Shown: positions 54,221 through 61,591 of the stretch, in pieces
Layout: each line of letters starts with the position of its first letter
Position numbering within the stretch: position 1 is the stretch's first letter
NCBI RefSeq assembly: GCF_018598585.1
Contig: NZ_JAHESD010000001.1
Coordinates: 1 to 64,000 of the forward strand
DNA: 64,000 bases
Direction of reading: 5' to 3'
Source of the DNA: Chryseosolibacter indicum
GTDB lineage: Bacteria > Bacteroidota > Bacteroidia > Cytophagales > Cyclobacteriaceae
Notes under the pieces: model-generated
What the model was told of the DNA's origin: nothing
What the model saw: the letters and a program-made list of their open reading frames with translations, nothing else
Databases searched by the model: none
Translations under genes and position numbers: made by a program

Positions 54221-55696
54221 ATGAAAAGACTTTTTGTTCAGTTTTTTATAATTATAGGCTTGTTACTAGTTGATTCGTGCGCAAAGAATCCGGTTACAGG
54301 AAAGCGGGATTTTATGCTTATGTCAGAGGGACAGGAGGTGGCCATGGGGCAGCAGTCAGATCCTGAGATTATTGCTTACATGGGGTTATATGAGGATCCT
54401 CGATTGCAGCGATTTATTGATGAAAAGGGTCAACAGATGGTTGCTGTTTCTCATCGTAAGAATTTAAAATATCAATTCAAGATAGTGGATTCTCCTATTG
54501 TAAATGCTTTTGCTGTACCTGGAGGTTATGTCTATTTTACCCGAGGCATCATGGCGCATTTTAATAACGAAGCAGAATTTGCAGGAGTACTGGGGCACGA
54601 AATAGGGCACATCACAGCAAGACATTCAGCAAAGCAATACAGCAATGCAATGTTAGGACAGGTAGGACTGGTTGCAGGAGCTGTAATATCGCCTGAGTTT
54701 GCTCAGATGGCTGATGTAGCTCAGCAGGGTTTGAGCCTGCTTTTCCTAAAATTTGGAAGAGATGCAGAGAGTCAATCCGATAAGTTGGGAGTAGAATATT
54801 CAACGAAAATCGGATATGATGCAAAAGAAATGGCATCGTTTTTCAGCACCCTCGACCGGCTGAGCAAGGTTTCAGGAGCGGAAGAAATACCAACATTTTT
54901 GTCAACCCATCCCGATCCGGCAGATCGTGAAGAAAAGGTCGGTAAGCAGGCTGCTAATTGGCAGAAGCAAGTGGATGCATCTACGCTTAAGGTGAACCGT
55001 GATAGCTATTTAAAAATGATTGATGGAATTGTTTACGGTGAAGATCCTAAGCAAGGTTTTATTGAGAATAATCATTTCTATCACCCAGTGTTGAAATTTC
55101 AATTTCCAATTCCTGCCGGCTGGAAAGTTGAAAATACACCACAACAAGTCCAAATGGCAGATAGCGAAGGCAAGGCTGTAATGATGTTAAGTCTTGCCAA
55201 ACCTAATACACTTGAGGCAGCAGGCCAATCATTGTTAGAGCAATATCAGCTCACACTGGTAGAATCTAAACGAGATGAAGTTAATGGATTAAATGCTTTT
55301 ATAATGATTGCAGATCAGAAGGCGCAAGACCAGCAACAAGCTACTGTAAGAACAATGATTTATTTGATTGAATACAATGGTAGTATTTATACAACCATCG
55401 GCGCTTCAGCCATAACTGATTTCAATACCTATTTTGATACTTTTCAAAATACGATGCGAAACTTCAGGCAATTAACAGATTCAGAAAAACTGAGCCGCCA
55501 ACCCGAGCGTGTGAGGATAAAGACAGTGCAACAAAACGCTACCTTGAATCAGGTATTCAATTCGTTCAATGTTCCTGAAAAAAGAAGGGAGGAGCTAGCA
55601 GTGCTGAATGGAATGAAATTAGAGGACAGGGTAAACAAGGGTATGCTTATCAAAGTTGTTGAAAGAGACAATGGTAGTATATCTGTAAGGCGATAA
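54221..55696 (+). CDS. M48 metalloprotease lipoprotein with C-terminal LysM-like region
   Basis: A 491-residue BepA-like periplasmic protease when started at ATG 54221 (KRLFVQFFIIIGLLLVDSC lipoprotein signal); the upstream in-frame ATG at 54182 only adds 13 residues. HEIGHITARHSAKQ holds the zinc HExxH, with the later Glu in ESQSDKLGVEYSTK. A middle beta domain follows, and the C-terminal part (from about 430) looks like a LysM-type fold (VQQNATLNQVFNSFNVPEKRREELAVLNGM). Likely a chaperone-protease for outer-membrane protein assembly. A 48-codon membrane gene follows. Confidence 0.93.
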   Translation: MKRLFVQFFIIIGLLLVDSCAKNPVTGKRDFMLMSEGQEVAMGQQSDPEIIAYMGLYEDPRLQRFIDEKGQQMVAVSHRKNLKYQFKIVDSPIVNAFAVPGGYVYFTRGIMAHFNNEAEFAGVLGHEIGHITARHSAKQYSNAMLGQVGLVAGAVISPEFAQMADVAQQGLSLLFLKFGRDAESQSDKLGVEYSTKIGYDAKEMASFFSTLDRLSKVSGAEEIPTFLSTHPDPADREEKVGKQAANWQKQVDASTLKVNRDSYLKMIDGIVYGEDPKQGFIENNHFYHPVLKFQFPIPAGWKVENTPQQVQMADSEGKAVMMLSLAKPNTLEAAGQSLLEQYQLTLVESKRDEVNGLNAFIMIADQKAQDQQQATVRTMIYLIEYNGSIYTTIGASAITDFNTYFDTFQNTMRNFRQLTDSEKLSRQPERVRIKTVQQNATLNQVFNSFNVPEKRREELAVLNGMKLEDRVNKGMLIKVVERDNGSISVRR

Positions 55697-55750
55697 GTGC
55701 ATGTCACTTATTCAGCAGTTAAAATTATTAAAAACTAAATGAATTAGATA

Positions 55751-55897
55751 ATGGAGATTACAATAATAGTTCTCATAGTTGCGATATTAGGATTTTTCTT
55801 ATGGAGAAGTTTTAATAACAATAAAGATTCTCAGGAAGGTCCGAGGGGATCGAATAATCCAAACCCAAATGCACCGACATCCGACAAGAGACTGTGA
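55751..55897 (+). CDS. Small single-span membrane protein
   Basis: A 48-residue ORF: a hydrophobic segment at residues 3-18 (ITIIVLIVAILGFFLW) and a polar Asn/Pro-rich tail with PNPNAPTSDKR. It lies 54 bp downstream of the M48 peptidase on the same strand. The TM-plus-polar-tail layout and clean start make it a plausible gene; no family recognised. Confidence 0.55.
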   Translation: MEITIIVLIVAILGFFLWRSFNNNKDSQEGPRGSNNPNPNAPTSDKRL

Positions 55898-56003
55898 GGG
55901 TTTGCCGATCATGAAAAGAGATAAGTAAAAAACAAAACTTATCCATAAACGCTTGTTGCTCGGGTGACTTTAGCAGTTATACAAGTAACAGGCGTTTATA
56001 TAT

Positions 56004-57227
56004 TCATATAATTACGGATTCCTCAGTTCTGTCTTTTGCGCGATATTTAATAATGATCTTTCCTGTTTTAAGAACAATTAACCCACCAATCACAGTCATA
56101 AACATGATGATGACCATTGGTGTAGGGGTACCATTATGAAAGGCACTAACCAGTGCAGTGGTAATACCGCCCATTGTCATTCTCAGTGCACCAACTAGTG
56201 ATGCAGCACTACCTGCATTTTTAACAAAAGGGGCAAGAGAGAGCGCTGTTGTATTGGCATTGATTACTCCATTAGGAGAAACAAACAGGGCGATCATAGC
56301 AATTAACCCTATTTTATCCCACCAGTTAAAGAAAGTTCCGGTGATTAATACTATACCTACTATGGTTTGAAAGATCAACGCACCGTTTACAACTTGTTCA
56401 CTTTTAAACCTCCTTAACAGGATGTGATTAAGCTGAGTGCAGCCAATCATTACACCTCCTATAATGGCGAAGATCCATCCGTATTCCTGTTCTGTAGTAT
56501 GGTAAAAGTTGATGAACACGTCAGATGAGCCAGCTATGTAGGCGAACGGAGCAGATGTTGCTAAGCCACCCGTTACGCAATAGATTAGAAATTGCTTTTC
56601 TTTGATTACACTAATAAAATTGTTAATAACGGGTTTCGGCTTCAGAGACATTGTTTTGTCTCCCTTTCTTCCATCCTCTAAAACAAAATAGCTTAACAGC
56701 AAGATAACTAACGCTACCAGTGCAAGGGTAATAAATACAGCATGCCAGCCGAAGGAAGTAGTAATAAAACCGCCAACAGTAGGAGCAATCATAGGGGAAA
56801 CTGCTACAACCAACGTCATCCAGGAAAATACATTTGCTGTTCTTTGAACCGGAAATAAGTCGCGCACCAATGTTTGAGCAGCCACCATACCGGCACATCC
56901 TCCAAGTGCCTGAAATAAACGCATTGTTATAAGCGATTCTACAGAAGCGGTAAGAGCACAAGCGAGGGATGCAATAATGTAAACAGCAAGACCAGTATAT
57001 AGAGGAAGCTTACGACCAAACTTGTCAAGCAAAGGGCCATACAACAACTGGCCGCCTGCAATGCCTATAAAGTAACTTGTAAGTGATAGCTGAACATTTG
57101 CAATGGAGGTAGAAAGATCTTTGGCTATAGCCGGAAATCCGGGCAGATACATATCAATTGAGAACGGGCTTATGGTAGATAGCGAGCCAAGAATTAGTAT
57201 GGTGATTGCTTGTTGTTTTTGTTTCAT
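56004..57227 (-). CDS. Bcr/CflA-type multidrug efflux MFS transporter
   Basis: A 407-residue twelve-helix drug:proton antiporter. SPFSIDMYLPGFPAIAKDL at the first helix is the Bcr/CflA hallmark, and the MFS motif A-like GPLLDKFGRKLPLYTGL follows helix 2; ALGGCAGMVAAQTLVRDLFP is motif C-like. Exports compounds such as bicyclomycin or sulfonamides in relatives; the substrate here is unknown. Divergent from the propeller lipoprotein gene. Confidence 0.94.
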   Translation of the reverse strand: MKQKQQAITILILGSLSTISPFSIDMYLPGFPAIAKDLSTSIANVQLSLTSYFIGIAGGQLLYGPLLDKFGRKLPLYTGLAVYIIASLACALTASVESLITMRLFQALGGCAGMVAAQTLVRDLFPVQRTANVFSWMTLVVAVSPMIAPTVGGFITTSFGWHAVFITLALVALVILLLSYFVLEDGRKGDKTMSLKPKPVINNFISVIKEKQFLIYCVTGGLATSAPFAYIAGSSDVFINFYHTTEQEYGWIFAIIGGVMIGCTQLNHILLRRFKSEQVVNGALIFQTIVGIVLITGTFFNWWDKIGLIAMIALFVSPNGVINANTTALSLAPFVKNAGSAASLVGALRMTMGGITTALVSAFHNGTPTPMVIIMFMTVIGGLIVLKTGKIIIKYRAKDRTEESVII

Positions 57228-57435
57228 ATTTTATATACGGCATGTACAATTATGCCAAACAAACCTGCCTTGTTTTACGGGGCGGCAAATATAGTTCATA
57301 CCAAATTTTCATTGATCGGGTTCCATTATTATTTATTTTTATGTGAGTGGTGAAATTATCTTAGATATACTAATTCAATATATATTTGCTGGCGCATTAA
57401 AACGCATAAATTCTAAACACAATCCTGTAAATTTT

Positions 57436-58323
57436 ATGAAACAACTAGTTGTATTGTCTTGCGTATTGGCAATGGTGATCAGCGCTTGCCAAACCCAAAA
57501 GCAAAATGCAGAGGAAACAGAAGTTAAAGACTCAGTTGGCGCAGCTCCAGTAAAACTGACTTTGAAGTGGGAGACTGACACCGTATTGACGACATGCGAA
57601 TCTGTTCTCTATGATAGAGAGCGTGACGTTCTATACGCTGCAAATATTAATGGTGTACCAGATAATAAAGACGGTAACGGATTTATTTCTAAGGTATCAC
57701 TTGAAGGAAAAGTGACAGAAGCGCAATGGGTAAAAGGACTTAACGCGCCAAAAGGTATGGGGCTCTTTAATTCTAAATTGTATGTAGCCGATATAGACCG
57801 TGTAGTCGAAATTGATGTTACATCAGGAAAGGTTACCAATACTTTTGCCGTAGAAGGAGCTAAGTTTTTAAATGATGTTACTGTAGACAGTACCGGACGT
57901 GTATATGTTAGTGACACAGGAGCAGGTAACATTGTTGTAATTGAGAACGGCAAACTTTCTAAATGGCTTGAAAATGTAGAGGCGCCTAATGGACTATTAG
58001 CTGAAGGTAATAAACTTTTAATGCTTTCTTTCGCGGCAAAAACCTTTAATACTATTGATGTAGCAAGCAAGCAGGTTACAAAACAAGCTGATGGCATTTC
58101 AAATGCAGATGGAATCGAGGCACTAGGAGATGGTGGTTATCTTGTTTCAAGCTGGGATGGTGAGATCACGCATGTGGGCGCTGACTTCAAGACTACAAGC
58201 GTGCTAACGCTAAGAGCAGATTCAGTAAATTCAGCAGATATTGAATATATCCAGGACAAAAATCTACTCCTCGTTCCTACATTCTTCAAGAATACTGTAA
58301 GAGCATACGAGGTAAGTAAATAG
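57436..58323 (+). CDS. Lipoprotein with SMP-30/gluconolactonase-like beta-propeller
   Basis: A 295-residue lipoprotein starting at ATG 57436 (KQLVVLSCVLAMVISAC); an upstream in-frame ATG at 57343 gives an implausible tail. The propeller shows the repeated blade pattern of SMP-30/NHL proteins (for example LNAPKGMGLFNSKLYVADID, FLNDVTVDSTGRVYVSDTG, EAPNGLLAEGNKLLML). It probably binds a sugar lactone or ligand at the cell surface. It is followed by a strong bidirectional terminator. Confidence 0.85.
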   Translation: MKQLVVLSCVLAMVISACQTQKQNAEETEVKDSVGAAPVKLTLKWETDTVLTTCESVLYDRERDVLYAANINGVPDNKDGNGFISKVSLEGKVTEAQWVKGLNAPKGMGLFNSKLYVADIDRVVEIDVTSGKVTNTFAVEGAKFLNDVTVDSTGRVYVSDTGAGNIVVIENGKLSKWLENVEAPNGLLAEGNKLLMLSFAAKTFNTIDVASKQVTKQADGISNADGIEALGDGGYLVSSWDGEITHVGADFKTTSVLTLRADSVNSADIEYIQDKNLLLVPTFFKNTVRAYEVSK

Positions 58324-58340
58324 GATAAGCGCAAAACCTT

Positions 58341-58383
58341 TTAAAGTAAAAAAGCTTCCAGATTGGAAGCTTTTTTACTTTAA
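58341..58383. terminator. Bidirectional terminator with a perfect 19-bp stem
   Basis: Arms ttaaagtaaaaaagcttcc and ggaagcttttttactttaa around loop agatt. It separates the propeller lipoprotein (plus) from ferritin (minus), serving both. Confidence 0.95.
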
Positions 58384-58427
58384 AGAACTCATTTCTAATT
58401 TGTTCTTATAGTTTTTTTAACGGTAAT

Positions 58428-58961
58428 CTATTCAGATTCTTTTGCTTTAAGTTTATACACTTCTTTATCGATTCTGTATAATCCACCAGCATCAGTACCA
58501 ATAATATCGTAAATCTCAAGGCACCTTCTGGCCTGTTGCTCTTCCTCAAGTTGCTCATCAAGATACCACTGTAAGAACCGCGCAGTTTGAAAATCCTTTA
58601 CTTTATAGCAGTGATCAGAAATTCTGTTAAAGTTAGTTGTGATTGCAATTTCAGCTTCAAGGGATTTAACAAAAACATCGCGTAAGCCTTCAAAAGAGCG
58701 TTCAATTTTTGTAACATCAGGAGATACAGGAAGACCACCTGCATCTGCAACGTAGTGAAACAGCTTAAGCATGTGCTCGCGCTCTTCATCAGATTGTTTT
58801 TTGAAAAAATATCCGGATCCGTTGAGGCCCTGTGCGTAACACCATGCAGCCATTGACAAATAGGTAGCTGATGAGTGCGCTTCCATGGCAATTTGCTCAT
58901 TAAGCAAATCTATAACTGAATCCTGTAAAGATGTTTTAAGTCTGATAACTGAAGTATTCAT
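58428..58961 (-). CDS. ftnA: Non-haem ferritin
   Basis: A 177-residue iron-storage four-helix bundle. The ferroxidase centre residues come from LLNEQIAMEAHSSATYL, KQSDEEREHMLKLFHYV and WYLDEQLEEEQQARRCL. It is close to bacterial FtnA-type ferritins in length and motif order. It stores iron and limits Fenton chemistry in the cytoplasm. Confidence 0.95.
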   Translation of the reverse strand: MNTSVIRLKTSLQDSVIDLLNEQIAMEAHSSATYLSMAAWCYAQGLNGSGYFFKKQSDEEREHMLKLFHYVADAGGLPVSPDVTKIERSFEGLRDVFVKSLEAEIAITTNFNRISDHCYKVKDFQTARFLQWYLDEQLEEEQQARRCLEIYDIIGTDAGGLYRIDKEVYKLKAKESE

Positions 58962-59073
58962 AATCTTTTATTTCTAATAACAGGTATTAAAATGTTATAC
59001 CTAAAATTAGTAAATGCCGATTAGGATACTAAAAACAGATGGAAGAAATGCGTAATTTGAAATGAGTCTAAAA

Positions 59074-59403
59074 TTAGTCAGCGAAGCGTATTCCCTTTCT
59101 GAAAAGGAGGTCTTCAAGTTTCAGCTGAAACATCTGCTTTTCAAAAAGCGACCTGAATCTAATGAACTCTTGTAGGTTAAGGGTTACAGTCTTTCCGCAT
59201 CCTGTTAAAGGAATACGTACAAAATCATAGCAGGAATCTGTGTTCAGGAGGTATTCTTCAACGTTTTTCCCCACAAGAAAGCTAAACGTCTGAAGAAATT
59301 CACATACGTTTTGTTCGATAAGTTGACTCTCAACCTGAAGTTGAAATTTACCTTTTTTCCGATTAAGGCTGATTGAAAGTTCCTTTACGAGTTGCTGTTC
59401 CAA
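59074..59403 (-). CDS. Uncharacterised 109-residue protein
   Basis: A soluble protein with many Leu, Phe and Glu/Lys residues and probable alpha/beta content (KELSISLNRKKGKFQLQVES; LRIPLTGCGK-like VRIPLTGCGKTVTLNLQEF). Three Cys lie at scattered places. No family recognised; the gene lies 100 bp downstream of the MscS stop, on the same strand. Confidence 0.6.
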   Translation of the reverse strand: MEQQLVKELSISLNRKKGKFQLQVESQLIEQNVCEFLQTFSFLVGKNVEEYLLNTDSCYDFVRIPLTGCGKTVTLNLQEFIRFRSLFEKQMFQLKLEDLLFRKGIRFAD

Positions 59404-59502
59404 ATACTCCCTGCTTAAATAACGAGGTAAATATAAGCTTATTTAGATTTAATACAGATAGTGCGACAGTAAAAAAACTGTAAAATTTATCCAGAAACGG
59501 CT

Positions 59503-60291
59503 TTAGGGCATTCCGGGCAGCTTTATTCCTGCCGCCTGAAGGTCATTTATTAGCTTTTGCTGAAGCACAAATTTGAGGTCGTAGTATTTAAGTGCATCTA
59601 TCCAAACCTGAACAGTCATTTTGAAACCATCAGGATCAAGGGTAGATACCCCAACAACTATTTTGCTGTTAGTTGTTTTATTGGGAAAAGAGGTAATGGA
59701 ATCGAGGAGAAGTTTTTTAATTTTTTCTATGTCATAAGCATAGGAGAATTTTAGTTCGATATCTAGGCGTCGCGATCCTTGCCGGCTAATGTTTACGATT
59801 ACTTCATTTGATAACTTACTGTTGGGAATAATAACAGAGCGATTATCTGCGGTTGTAATGATGGTATAAAAGATCTCTATGGATTCAACAATACCGTCAT
59901 GGCCCTGGGCAATAATATTATCTCCGACTTTAAAAGGCTTGAGTAATAAGATAAGTACCCCGCCTGTAAAATTTTGTAATGTGCCAGAGAGCGCCAAACC
60001 TGCAGCAACACCAAGAGAAGTAACGATAGCAGTAAAAATAGTTAACCGCACGCTCAAGAGCTGAAGAACGATAAGTAATAGCAGAATTTGTAAAAGCGTG
60101 ATCACCAGGCTTTGTAGAAATGGTCTTAGTGAAGAAGATATTTCTTTTCTCTCCATCGCTCTATAGAGCCATTTTTTTATCACCCTGATCATCCATTGCC
60201 CGGTGAAGAAAACAACAATTGCAATAATAATAGAAGGCGCGTATAGCTCTACCCAGTGCAATGCGATATCGTAAAATTTTGATAAGTTCAT
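59503..60291 (-). CDS. Small-conductance mechanosensitive channel (MscS)
   Basis: A 262-residue MscS with ATG 60291 (NLSKFYDIALHWVELYAPS); an upstream in-frame ATG at 60324 adds 11 residues. Three membrane segments are followed by the pore helix region GVAAGLALSGTLQNFTGGVLILLLKPFKVGD, the classic TM3-beta-domain signature, and the C-terminal vestibule. It releases solutes on hypo-osmotic shock. Confidence 0.94.
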   Translation of the reverse strand: MNLSKFYDIALHWVELYAPSIIIAIVVFFTGQWMIRVIKKWLYRAMERKEISSSLRPFLQSLVITLLQILLLLIVLQLLSVRLTIFTAIVTSLGVAAGLALSGTLQNFTGGVLILLLKPFKVGDNIIAQGHDGIVESIEIFYTIITTADNRSVIIPNSKLSNEVIVNISRQGSRRLDIELKFSYAYDIEKIKKLLLDSITSFPNKTTNSKIVVGVSTLDPDGFKMTVQVWIDALKYYDLKFVLQQKLINDLQAAGIKLPGMP

Positions 60292-60566
60292 TTTCTGCAA
60301 ATATGCTTGCGCAAATAAAATCATCTTTGTTCAAAAAGAGACGTGCTCACAGCATAAAAATCTGAAGCACTTAAAGAATTATACGGATGAAGTTGAAATG
60401 TTCAGCCAAAGTATTTTTACCTACGTACTTTAAGGAGACATTCTTAAACCAGTTTTGATTTTCTCAAATCAGGAACTCATAACGGTATAACTATGCTAAA
60501 TTCGATGAAATTTACTGTTATCCGTTCTGGCACAGAAATCAATGATGTGTAAACAAATGTTTATAT

Positions 60567-60935
60567 ATGTCGACCACGGTGATAGGAATTTTTGCAGACG
60601 ATAAGGTAGAGAAATACATTTTTGAAAAAGCAATGGAGAAGTATGAACACAAAATAGAATTTTATGTGTTTAGTACGCCGGAAGAAGGACTGATGAGAGC
60701 CAAGGAAATTCATTTTGATGTTGTTTTTATAGAAATACATTATTGGGGAGAAACGTTTGGAGGTTTTTCCATCTTAACTGAACTGAAAAAGGTATTAAAC
60801 AAGCCTACAATAGCAGTAGGAATGACATCTCTTATGCAAGAGGGTGATCTTGAAAAAATGATAAACGCAGGATTTCATCTATGTATAGAAAAGCCTCTCG
60901 CTTTTGAGTCTATAGGAGCGTTTGCAAGTAAATGA
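60567..60935 (+). CDS. Degenerate receiver-domain (pseudo-response-regulator) protein
   Basis: A 122-residue stand-alone CheY-like protein. FADDKVEKYIF supplies the acidic pair and IEKPL the conserved Lys, but the phosphorylation site is changed: where a D is expected (the loop VVFID) the sequence has FIEIHYWGE, a glutamate. Thr/Ser in VGMTSL is present. A Glu at this position can mimic phosphorylation, so it may be a constitutively 'on' or a non-phosphorylated adaptor. No DNA-binding domain. It lies upstream of yceI and a large sensor gene. Confidence 0.8.
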   Translation: MSTTVIGIFADDKVEKYIFEKAMEKYEHKIEFYVFSTPEEGLMRAKEIHFDVVFIEIHYWGETFGGFSILTELKKVLNKPTIAVGMTSLMQEGDLEKMINAGFHLCIEKPLAFESIGAFASK

Positions 60936-61021
60936 GTGATCAGCGGAAACGCTATTCTTAAATTCTTGCAGAAATAGTACCTGTCTATTTTTAATTCCGA
61001 TAAGTTTATTATTTTGGTACA

Positions 61022-61588
61022 ATGGAGCAAACTGTACTATTGACCAAACCCCGTGTATTTTTAATAGTATTGTTTTTATTTTTCACGCCAAAAGTTCTGG
61101 CTCAAAAATACCGGTTTGAAAGGGGAGAAGTATCTTTTGTTTCAAACGCGGAGCTTGAGCAGATAAAGGCTAAAACAGGACAAATACAGGGGTTATTAGA
61201 TCCTGTTACTAATCAATTTGCTTTTACTGTAGATATTAGATCTTTTAAAGGTTTTAACAGCGAACTTCAAAGAGAGCACTTTAATGAGAAATACATGGAA
61301 AGTGAACGGTACCCCAAGGCTAAGTTTTCCGGTAAGATCATAGAGACAATTGACTTTAGTGAGAACAAAATCCATGAGGTTAGAGCAAAGGGTGAATTAG
61401 ACATACACGGACAAAAGCAAACTCGGATCATTAAGACAAAATTTATTCTTGAAAATGGAAAGGCTAGGATTGAATCAACTTTTCTGGTTCCGCTTTCAGA
61501 CCATAACATCACCATTCCTAGTATAGTAAAGCAAAAGATAGCTTCAGAGATAGAAGTTAGCATTTGGGGTACTTTGTCTCTTCAATAG
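61022..61588 (+). CDS. YceI-like periplasmic lipocalin-type protein
   Basis: A 188-residue secreted protein (signal ending KVLAQ). The YceI fold is indicated by NQFAFTVDIRSFKGFNSELQREHFNEKYMESERYPKAKF and the later AKGELDIHGQKQTR. YceI proteins bind polyisoprenoids or act in stress resistance; the ligand is not known here. It precedes the sensor gene by 3 bp, so they are probably co-transcribed. Confidence 0.87.
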   Translation: MEQTVLLTKPRVFLIVLFLFFTPKVLAQKYRFERGEVSFVSNAELEQIKAKTGQIQGLLDPVTNQFAFTVDIRSFKGFNSELQREHFNEKYMESERYPKAKFSGKIIETIDFSENKIHEVRAKGELDIHGQKQTRIIKTKFILENGKARIESTFLVPLSDHNITIPSIVKQKIASEIEVSIWGTLSLQ

Positions 61589-61591
61589 CAT

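Noticed and set aside
60528-60533. TGGCAC before the degenerate receiver gene as another site of the box
   Set aside because: It lacks the following T run and has no -12 GC element either.
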